6,258 nucleotides of DNA. It comes from an uncultured Prevotella sp. Lineage in GTDB: Bacteria > Bacteroidota > Bacteroidia > Bacteroidales > Bacteroidaceae. The DNA lies in assembly GCA_900319895.1 (NCBI GenBank), contig ONQK01000074.1, positions 1-6,258 of the forward strand. Reading direction: 5' to 3'. Made by a program: the position numbers and the translations under genes. Positions within the stretch are counted from its first letter, which is position 1. Each line of letters begins with the position of its first letter. Shown one piece after another: positions 1 through 5,569 of the stretch. Under the pieces are notes generated by a model, which worked only from the letters and a program-made list of their open reading frames with translations, was not told the DNA's origin and made no database searches.

Positions 1-367
1 GATGGTTGCCCCACGAAAAGGTAAAATGATCGATGAGCGGAATGCAGGCCAAAAAAAGCACGGTACCCAGCAATGCTGTCAACAAAACGTAAGAGCGGAT
101 GAGGCAAACGCGGGCGGCGAGCTGGTCTTCTTCTTTCCCATAGCTGTCGGCAATCATTTTAACGCCACTAACGGGCAGCCCGAGATTTGTGGCATCGGAA
201 AAGAGGCGGGTGGCAGAAGAGAATATGGCTGAAAGTCCGAAGCCGTCTGGCCCCAGCAAGACCGCGGCCAGTTTGTTGCGCAAGATATTGACAGCGATGC
301 CCAAGGTTTGAACACTACCGAACAAGCCTGCATACTTCAATATGTGAGTATAATTCGTTTTTGACAT
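1..367 (-). CDS. Polysaccharide (Wzx-like) flippase, N-terminal part, cut by the window edge
   Basis: Partial gene, first 122 codons only. The ATG at 367-365 is the earliest possible start, because an in-frame TAG lies four codons upstream (379-377). The protein begins MSKTNYTHILKYAGLFGSVQ and continues with VNILRNKLAAVLLGPDGFGL at about residues 27-44. This is the N-terminal pattern of oligosaccharide flippases of the MOP superfamily: a first membrane helix at about residues 12-30, the RNKL..LLGP.G.GL loop, and a further hydrophobic segment at about 88-112 (LIRSYVLLTALLGTVLFLAC). Such proteins are usually near 450-500 residues with 12-14 helices, so roughly three quarters is missing here. 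In this family the role is moving undecaprenyl-diphosphate-linked sugar repeat units across the inner membrane. It lies 105 bases downstream of alaX on the same strand, with no clear promoter or terminator between them, so readthrough is possible. The family call is firm; the sugar cargo is unknown. The gene fits the glycosyltransferases at the other end of the window. Confidence 0.85.
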   Translation of the reverse strand, partial: MSKTNYTHILKYAGLFGSVQTLGIAVNILRNKLAAVLLGPDGFGLSAIFSSATRLFSDATNLGLPVSGVKMIADSYGKEEDQLAARVCLIRSYVLLTALLGTVLFLACIPLIDHFTFSWGNH

Positions 368-472
368 ACGGCGAGCCTATCGAAAGACGGCACAACTAAC
401 TATTTCATATAATAACGCAAGAAATTGGGTTTTTATTATTCTCCGAATCCTTTATTGAGCATTGCTTTCACC

Positions 473-949
473 TCAGACGATTTTAAAACGGATGCGAAAC
501 GAGCGCTTTTCCTCGTCCCAGTTGGTTCCAAGCATTTCAAAACGCCCTATTTGAGCCGTTGAACGGACGTGTTTGCCGATGCACGGACACACGTCATAGT
601 CACCTATTCTGACTAGACGGATGGTTGGGGAGGCATCCTCCGGCAGCTTGCTTGCATCCACCTCTGGAGGCAGCTGGCTCCGGTCTACGAACTCAAAACT
701 CACCGGCATGTCAGCCGCAATCAACTCGTTCATGCACCGCTCTATTTCACGCTCGGCGCGACGGTCCGGGCACGCGTCGAGGAGATAGCTTATTTTGCTC
801 TTTTTTCGCTCAATGTGTGCATTTCTCGAGCGTTCACATCCGAACATCCGCATCATCAGCTGGTTGAGCAGGTGCTCTGCGGTGTGTGCGGGCGGAAATT
901 CTTCTTTGTCATGCCCATTGAGCGTGTAGTTCATCGGTTCTTCTTTCAT
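473..949 (-). CDS. alaX: AlaX-type tRNA-editing (aminoacyl-tRNA deacylase) protein, short form
   Basis: A 158-residue stand-alone relative of the alanyl-tRNA synthetase editing domain. The two-part zinc site is visible: HTAEH (His22, His26) near the N-terminus and CIGKH (Cys123, His127) near the C-terminus, followed by VRSTAQIG, which matches the HVxxTGxIG block of AlaRS and AlaX. Family knowledge: these proteins hydrolyse mischarged Ser-tRNA(Ala) (sometimes Gly-tRNA(Ala)) in trans in the cytosol. The protein is close in length to AlaX-S; it has no OB-like N-terminal domain and no C-Ala domain. In the second motif the usual Gly-Thr-His is Gly-Lys-His, and an extra Cys121 sits two residues before the zinc Cys. 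The start at 949 overlaps the end of the upstream glucanase gene by 41 bases; a second Met at codon 6 (934) is also possible and would still overlap. Third gene of the fabD unit. The family is secure, but the exact tRNA substrate is inferred. Confidence 0.85.
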   Translation of the reverse strand: MKEEPMNYTLNGHDKEEFPPAHTAEHLLNQLMMRMFGCERSRNAHIERKKSKISYLLDACPDRRAEREIERCMNELIAADMPVSFEFVDRSQLPPEVDASKLPEDASPTIRLVRIGDYDVCPCIGKHVRSTAQIGRFEMLGTNWDEEKRSFRIRFKIV

Positions 950-2606
950 TTGAATTAAATTTTATCTTGAAAACAGACGATGCCAGCGGCGAAAGGACTA
1001 CTTCAACGGGCTGGTTTGACTTAAGGCAAAGGTCTGTCGCCTCGCCTGTGAACAGTTCCGTTGCCTTCCAAAGGCCTTCCTTCATCTGCAAATGTTCAAA
1101 AGCATGCGGTGGGATAGTGATGTCGAGCGTTGTGTCTTCGCTCGAGAAGTTTGCCGCAACGAGCAGCAATTCGTCGTCTTTTTTACGCAAAAAAACGAAC
1201 TGACGTGCCGCCAAGTGCGGATTGACGTACATTAGGTCAAACATTTCGCCTGCAAAGACAGCTTTTTCCGTTGTCGCCAGGAACAATATTTTTTGATAGA
1301 ATGCCTTTGTTTCTCGGGCTTCATCACTTTGGTTCCTTGGTTCAAAATAACCATCGATCAACGTCTGAAGGCTCCAATAGTCAAAAATTGTCGTCCGTCC
1401 GTCTTCGCCGCTAAATCCTTCAATGTCCATGCCCCGTTCCCCAAACTCCTGTCCTGCATAGATCATCAACGGGTTTTTCCCCAGCAAAGCCATTACCGTC
1501 ATTGCCGGAAACGCTTTTCGGGCATCCTTGGAGAAGAAGTCCGAGGCGATGCGTTGTTCATCATGATTTTCCAGGAAATAGAGCATTTGGCTGCGAAAAT
1601 GGTCTGTTCGCTGCCATTGACAAGTGATGTCTGCCGCCGGACGATGATTTTCGACGATGCCACGAAGACAATCGTACATGCCGACTTTATCGTAAAGATA
1701 GTCAAATCCGGCTGCCAGGAACTGTTCATAAAGTCCTGGTTGATAGACTTCACCGATGATTTCCAAATTCGGGAATTGCATTTTGAGCTTTTCAACGGCC
1801 CATTTCCAAAAAGGCAAAGGCACCATTTCTGCCATGTCACAGCGAATGCCGTCAATACCCTTTGATGCCCAAAACTGCAATATTTGCAACATTTTCCCCC
1901 AAGTGTCCGGCAGAGGCTCGAAATGCGCCTGTCGAGTGCCGTCAGCACAATAATCAACGCCATAATTCAGCTTAATTGTCTCATACCAGTCGTTTGCCGA
2001 TGGATTTCTCGCAAAACAATCGTTGCCTGTTGCCCTTGCCGGATATTCTGTATAGCCTTGAAGGTCAAATTGTGGGCAAAACGCCTCGCCGGGCAAGTAA
2101 TAGAAATTGTTTTGAGGCGAAAAACACAGATTCGCATCATCATTCTCTCCCAGATCCGCCACTCGCGACGGTCGACAAGCCGAATGGTATTGACGTGCTA
2201 CATGATTGGGGACAAAATCGATGATGGCTTTCAAGCCGGCGCGATGTGTGCGCTCTATGAGGCTCTCAAACTCCATCATGCGTCTGGAAACATCAGTGGC
2301 CAAATCTGGGTCGACATCGTAATAATCGGCAATCGCATACGGCGACCCCGCCCTGCCCTTCACGACGGACGGGTGTTGCCGGGGAATGCCATAAACAGAA
2401 TAGTCGGTGGTTGAGGCATGGCGAATAATCCCCGTATACCAAATGTGTGTGACACCAAGGTCTTTAATCTTTCTAAGCAATTGTAGGGAAAAGTCATCAA
2501 ATTTCCCACAGCCGTTTTCGGCAATCGTCCCGCCAGGTTTGCGATTGCGGTTGCGATTGCCGAAAATTCGTGGAAACAGCTGATATATAATGACTTTCTC
2601 GTTCAT
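909..2606 (-). CDS. GH13 (alpha-amylase family) glycoside hydrolase, probably cytosolic
   Basis: A 565-residue complete GH13 enzyme. All four classic regions are present: region I DFVPNH (130-135), region II GIRCDMAE with nucleophile Asp257 and the conserved Arg255, region III EIIGEVY with acid/base Glu286, and region IV FLENHDEQR with Asp349. Residues about 1-440 form the catalytic barrel. It is followed by YAGQEFGE (383-390) and a C-terminal beta domain at about 450-550. There is no signal peptide or lipobox: the chain opens MNEKVIIYQLFPRIFGN, which is already the first barrel strand. It should therefore act in the cytoplasm on maltodextrin or glycogen-like alpha-glucans rather than as an outer-membrane SusG-type amylase. 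Hydrolase versus transferase activity cannot be told from sequence alone. The start is six bases after the fabD stop, so the two are almost certainly cotranscribed. The last ~15 residues (after IKF550) are an odd polar tail encoded where alaX begins. An NRNRNR run lies at residues 17-22. I cannot assign a GH13 subfamily. Confidence 0.93.
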   Translation of the reverse strand: MNEKVIIYQLFPRIFGNRNRNRKPGGTIAENGCGKFDDFSLQLLRKIKDLGVTHIWYTGIIRHASTTDYSVYGIPRQHPSVVKGRAGSPYAIADYYDVDPDLATDVSRRMMEFESLIERTHRAGLKAIIDFVPNHVARQYHSACRPSRVADLGENDDANLCFSPQNNFYYLPGEAFCPQFDLQGYTEYPARATGNDCFARNPSANDWYETIKLNYGVDYCADGTRQAHFEPLPDTWGKMLQILQFWASKGIDGIRCDMAEMVPLPFWKWAVEKLKMQFPNLEIIGEVYQPGLYEQFLAAGFDYLYDKVGMYDCLRGIVENHRPAADITCQWQRTDHFRSQMLYFLENHDEQRIASDFFSKDARKAFPAMTVMALLGKNPLMIYAGQEFGERGMDIEGFSGEDGRTTIFDYWSLQTLIDGYFEPRNQSDEARETKAFYQKILFLATTEKAVFAGEMFDLMYVNPHLAARQFVFLRKKDDELLLVAANFSSEDTTLDITIPPHAFEHLQMKEGLWKATELFTGEATDLCLKSNQPVEVVLSPLASSVFKIKFNSNERRTDELHAQWA

Positions 2607-2612
2607 TTTTCC

Positions 2613-3503
2613 CTATTCGGCTATTCCATGTGCCGTCACGTCTTTGCTGATACGGCTTATCATGCCTTGCAGCGCCTTGCCGGGGCCACATTCCGTGAAG
2701 TCTGTGGCACCGTCGGCCACCATATTTTGCACACATTGCGTCCAGCGCACCGAACTGGTCAGCTGCGCAATAAGGTTTTGCTTGATGTCGACCGGATTAG
2801 CGTGCGGCTTCCCGTCCACATTTTGGTAAATCGGACAAACTGGCTCTTTTATCTCTGTCTTCTCTATGGCCGCCTGCAACTCGTCCTTTGCGGGTTGCAT
2901 CAGAGGTGAGTGGAATGCGCCACCCACTTTCAGCGGCAAAGCCCGCTTGGCGCCTGCCGCCTTCAGCTTTTCGCATGCTTCTGCGATGGCATCGACATCG
3001 CCGCTAATGACCAATTGACCCGGGCAATTATAATTGGCAGGAACGACAATATGTCCTTCTTTGTTGACCTCGCCGCAAATGGCCTCAACCTGAGCGTCTT
3101 CCAGCCCAACGATGGCGGCCATGGTCGACGGCGACAATTCGCAGGCTTTCTGCATCGCCATTGCACGGGCATACACTAGACGTAAGCCGTCCTCAAAGCT
3201 CAACGCACCTGCCGCCACAAGTGCTGAAAATTCTCCCAGCGAATGTCCGGCAACCATGTCGGGCCTAAACTCTTCGTCCATGCACAAGGCACTGATGACG
3301 CTGTGCAAAAAGACGGCGGGTTGGGTCACTTTCGTCTGTGTCAACTCTTCGTCAGTGCCCGAAAACATGATGTCCGTAATTCTATACCCTAGAATCTCAT
3401 TAGCTTTTTCAAACAATTCTCTGGCTTTAGGATTGTTGTCATACAAATCCTTGCCCATTCCGACAAACTGGGCTCCTTGCCCTGGAAAAACAAATGCTTT
3501 CAT
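2613..3503 (-). CDS. fabD: Malonyl-CoA:acyl carrier protein transacylase (FabD)
   Basis: A 296-residue complete FabD, close to the usual ~300-310. It loads malonyl groups from CoA onto acyl carrier protein for type II fatty-acid synthesis in the cytosol. Visible signatures are the N-terminal FPGQGAQ (6-12, oxyanion Gln9), the nucleophile elbow GHSLGE with Ser88, Arg113 in YARAMAMQ (binds the malonyl carboxylate), GAFHSPLM with catalytic His198, and Gln247 in the QLTSSVRW segment that matches the conserved active-site Gln. The chain ends with the typical ECGPGKALQGMISRI block (271-285). The ATG at 3503 starts directly on the conserved MKAFVFPGQG, so the start is firm. There is no Shine-Dalgarno sequence; the leader is A/T rich, as usual in Bacteroidetes. 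It is the first gene of a leftward unit with the GH13 gene (six-base gap) and alaX, and has a good promoter-like element about 45 bases upstream. Nothing in it looks broken or transferred. Confidence 0.97.
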   Translation of the reverse strand: MKAFVFPGQGAQFVGMGKDLYDNNPKARELFEKANEILGYRITDIMFSGTDEELTQTKVTQPAVFLHSVISALCMDEEFRPDMVAGHSLGEFSALVAAGALSFEDGLRLVYARAMAMQKACELSPSTMAAIVGLEDAQVEAICGEVNKEGHIVVPANYNCPGQLVISGDVDAIAEACEKLKAAGAKRALPLKVGGAFHSPLMQPAKDELQAAIEKTEIKEPVCPIYQNVDGKPHANPVDIKQNLIAQLTSSVRWTQCVQNMVADGATDFTECGPGKALQGMISRISKDVTAHGIAE

Positions 3504-3546
3504 ATTTTTTATGATTTGAATTATTCTATTTTATTGAAAAACGTTG

Positions 3547-3578
3547 CAAAAATACGAAGAAACATTGAGAAAAACGAA
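3547..3578 (-). promoter_or_regulatory. Predicted Bacteroidetes-type promoter for the fabD unit
   Basis: Read on the minus strand, TATTTTTG at 3554-3547 matches the Bacteroidetes -7 consensus TAnnTTTG exactly. TTCG at 3578-3575 lies 20 bases further upstream and matches three of four bases of the -33 TTTG. The transcript would start near 3540 and give a leader of about 35-40 bases before the fabD ATG at 3503. The match is seen in the sequence; its use as a promoter is inferred. Confidence 0.6.
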
Positions 3579-3615
3579 TGATTTCAGAAGATTTACACAC
3601 TGCTTTTCCCGGCAA

Positions 3616-3638
3616 ACTTGAAAAAACAGAGTTCAAGT
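3616..3638. repeat. Inverted repeat in the divergent intergenic region (possible operator)
   Basis: ACTTGAA at 3616-3622 is matched by TTCAAGT at 3632-3638, a perfect 7-base inverted repeat with a 9-base spacer. A further GC/GC pair is possible beyond a two-base bulge on one side. It is not followed by a T-run on either strand, so it does not look like an intrinsic terminator. Its centre lies about 70 bases upstream of the predicted start of the glycosyltransferase transcript and about 87 bases from the predicted fabD start. It could be a regulator-binding site, but arms this short also arise by chance. Confidence 0.3.
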
Positions 3639-3682
3639 GCAGAATATTTGGGTGAAGCCTGTCCAAAAAGAAAAAAAAATTA

Positions 3683-3690
3683 TATCTTTG
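3683..3690 (+). promoter_or_regulatory. Predicted -7 element of the glycosyltransferase operon promoter
   Basis: TATCTTTG, followed by CA, is a perfect Bacteroidetes -7 element (TAnnTTTG). It lies only eight bases before the ATG at 3699, so transcription would begin a few bases before or at that ATG. The -33 position (about 3658-3663) holds only a weak match such as CCTG. The spacer is almost pure A (five A, G, nine A at 3665-3679). The element lies inside the apparent upstream extension of the reading frame, which argues that this extension is not translated. Confidence 0.65.
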
Positions 3691-3698
3691 CAACTGAT

Positions 3699-4625
3699 AT
3701 GAGCATCAAACTAACCATTGTCATTCCCGTTTTTCAGGTGGAAGACACACTTGAAAGATGTCTTGAAAGCATTGTCAGACAGAGCTCTTTTCCTGATACC
3801 GAAATCGTGTTGATAGATGACGGATCGACTGATAAAAGCGGGGATATTTGCGATAAATGGGCACAAGAGAATCAAGGCATTACAGTCGTGCATCAAGCCA
3901 ATGGCGGGCTTAGCGCAGCGCGGAACATGGGAATTGAGAAGGCTCGCGGCGAGTTCCTCATGTTTGTCGACTCCGACGACTTCATTGCCGATGGAACCAT
4001 AGAGGCGTTGGTGCGACGCATGGATGAGCACCAGGAGTGGGCCATGCTGGAGTTCCCTATTTTCAAATTCTATGGCGCCCCTCAAGAAAAAATGCTCAAG
4101 TTCAAAGAAAAGGTGTACACGAACATGCAGCAATATTGGTTTGAAGGGAAAGCCTATACCCATGCCTATGCCTGCAACAAAATATACCGCCGGGAGGTTT
4201 TTGAACAAGTAAGGTTTCCTGTCGGCAAAAAATTTGAGGACCTCCACGTTCTGCCATTGATCCTGAAACAGGCAAAAAGCGTGGCAACCTGCGCCCAAGG
4301 TTGCTACCACTATTGCTTTAACCCCGATGGCATCACCTACAAGGCTGATGGCGGGGCCTTGGCCAACTTGCTGGAAGCACATCTAAAATACTTGGATGAG
4401 AATGGGGAGGGAATTGACAAAACAAGCGTGGCTTTCGCCCAATATTATGCCCATGTCCTCAACATTCAGCTTGATGTCTACAAAAAAACGGCAAACATCC
4501 TACTGCCTTGGATAAAAGTGAAGCCTGTCACTTGGAAGACAAGGCTCAACAATATCATTGGAATACGAAAATTCTGCCAATTCAACCAACTCATACACAA
4601 CTTGTCAATATGGAGAAACCACTGA
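3699..4625 (+). CDS. GT2-family (GT-A fold) glycosyltransferase
   Basis: A 308-residue family 2 glycosyltransferase when started at the ATG at 3699. The fold starts at once with MSIKLTIVIPVFQVEDTLER, then IDDGSTD at 39-45 (nucleotide binding), NGGLSAARNMGI at 68-79, the metal-binding acidic motif DSDD at 91-94, and KFEDL (Glu180, Asp181), the usual place of the catalytic acidic pair. There is no membrane segment; the C-terminal ~100 residues are variable and basic. Such enzymes transfer one sugar from a nucleotide-sugar to a growing lipid-linked glycan at the inner face of the inner membrane. Donor and linkage cannot be read from sequence. The open frame extends upstream to a TTG at 3618, but those 27 residues are lysine-rich, lie outside the domain and cover a promoter-like element, so I reject that start. 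First gene of the rightward operon; its end overlaps the next gene by 16 bases. Confidence 0.9.
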   Translation: MSIKLTIVIPVFQVEDTLERCLESIVRQSSFPDTEIVLIDDGSTDKSGDICDKWAQENQGITVVHQANGGLSAARNMGIEKARGEFLMFVDSDDFIADGTIEALVRRMDEHQEWAMLEFPIFKFYGAPQEKMLKFKEKVYTNMQQYWFEGKAYTHAYACNKIYRREVFEQVRFPVGKKFEDLHVLPLILKQAKSVATCAQGCYHYCFNPDGITYKADGGALANLLEAHLKYLDENGEGIDKTSVAFAQYYAHVLNIQLDVYKKTANILLPWIKVKPVTWKTRLNNIIGIRKFCQFNQLIHNLSIWRNH

Positions 4626-5566
4626 TCAGCTTCATCGTCACCTGCTACAATCTCCCGCACGAGATGATCAGAGAGTGCGTCGACAGCATCCTCAGCCTAC
4701 GTCTCACGGCAGAGGAACGGGAAATCATTGTCATCGACGACGGGTCTGACACACCTGCCATCGCATGCCTCAACGACATACAAGACCACATCGTTTATTT
4801 CAGGCAGACCAACCAAGGGCTAAGCTCCGCCCGCAACGTGGGCATAGACATCGCCAAGGGCAAGTACATCCAATTCGTAGATGGAGACGACTATCTCCTG
4901 CCTCAAGCCTACGGGCATTGCCTGAACATCGTCCGCGTGCAAGACGTTGATGCCGACATGGTCATGTTCAAGGAGACACGAAAAGACAGAAGTTTTGTAC
5001 CTGCAATGACAGAAACGCCGACATCGGGCGAGGAGTACATGCTACACCACAATCTCAGGGCGACGGCCTGGGGCTTTTTCTTCAAAAAAGATTTACTATT
5101 GAACCTGAGGTTCACACAGGGCATTTATCATGAGGACGAAGAATTTACGCCACAGCTGATTTTGAGGGCTGAAAGACTTTATGTCACACAAGCCGAAGCC
5201 TATTTTTACAGGGAAAGGAAGAATTCCATCACCCGGCACAAGGATTTAAAAGTGATAGAAAAAAGGCTGAAGGACAAGCTGCAAGTCATCATCAATCTCC
5301 GAGAAAAGGGCGACACAATGATTGGCATCGACCGCGCCGCCATGAACAGGAGAGTGGCACAATTGACCATGGACTACTTGTACGACTGCATCACATTGAC
5401 CAAAAACGAGCAATTCGTGGAAGATAATGTCAAAATACTGACCGAGAAAGGATTTTTTCCACTGCCCAACAAAAACTACACACTCAAATACAGTATTTTT
5501 AGAAAAACAACCAATTACGGCATCGGTAGAAAACTACTGTTCAAGGTGCTGAAATACAAAAGCTAA
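4610..5566 (+). CDS. GT2-family (GT-A fold) glycosyltransferase, second of a tandem pair
   Basis: A 318-residue family 2 glycosyltransferase. Domain order: LISFIVTCYN (5-14) as first strand, IDDGSD (42-47), QTNQGLSSARNVGI (66-79), the DGDD metal motif at 91-94, and the acidic HEDEEF (174-179), where the catalytic base is expected. A short polar C-terminal extension (about 210-318) has no membrane helix. I chose the ATG at 4610 because it places MEKPLISFIVTCYN directly at the fold. The frame is open upstream to 4508, but that part only overlaps the previous gene in another frame and resembles nothing. The 16-base overlap with the upstream gene suggests translational coupling. It shares the N-terminal half pattern with its neighbour but differs in the C-terminal half, so it probably adds a different sugar of the same repeat unit. 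Sugar specificity is unknown. Confidence 0.9.
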   Translation: MEKPLISFIVTCYNLPHEMIRECVDSILSLRLTAEEREIIVIDDGSDTPAIACLNDIQDHIVYFRQTNQGLSSARNVGIDIAKGKYIQFVDGDDYLLPQAYGHCLNIVRVQDVDADMVMFKETRKDRSFVPAMTETPTSGEEYMLHHNLRATAWGFFFKKDLLLNLRFTQGIYHEDEEFTPQLILRAERLYVTQAEAYFYRERKNSITRHKDLKVIEKRLKDKLQVIINLREKGDTMIGIDRAAMNRRVAQLTMDYLYDCITLTKNEQFVEDNVKILTEKGFFPLPNKNYTLKYSIFRKTTNYGIGRKLLFKVLKYKS

Positions 5567-5569
5567 AAC

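Noticed and set aside
1293..2414. Plus-strand open frames of 190 and 176 codons opposite the GH13 gene
   Set aside because: They mirror a gene with all four GH13 motifs intact, and their translations look like non-coding composition with no domain.
3112..3519. 135-codon open frame opposite fabD
   Set aside because: It is antisense to a complete fabD with all catalytic residues; no domain or separate promoter was seen.
3618..3698. Upstream extension of the first glycosyltransferase from a TTG start
   Set aside because: The 27 residues lie outside the GT2 fold, are lysine-rich, start inside an inverted repeat and cover a perfect -7 promoter element; the ATG at 3699 fits the family start.
3504..3698. 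Invertible promoter of the kind that controls Bacteroides capsule loci
   Set aside because: No matching pair of longer inverted repeats flanks either promoter, and no UpxY/UpxZ-like gene or recombinase is seen in the window.
3711..4382. 223-codon open frame antisense to the first glycosyltransferase
   Set aside because: It lies wholly opposite a well-supported GT2 gene, and its translation shows no recognisable domain.
3652..4529. Direct repeat GTGAAGCCTGTC at 3652-3663 and 4518-4529
   Set aside because: Twelve matching bases, one copy within coding sequence, with no shared flanks and no mobile-element ends; most simply chance. The second copy also lies in a small AAGTGA/TCACTT palindrome within the gene.
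4508..4609. Upstream extension of the second glycosyltransferase
   Set aside because: The 34 residues only overlap the previous gene in another frame and do not resemble a GT2 N-terminus; MEKPLISFIVTCYN at 4610 does.
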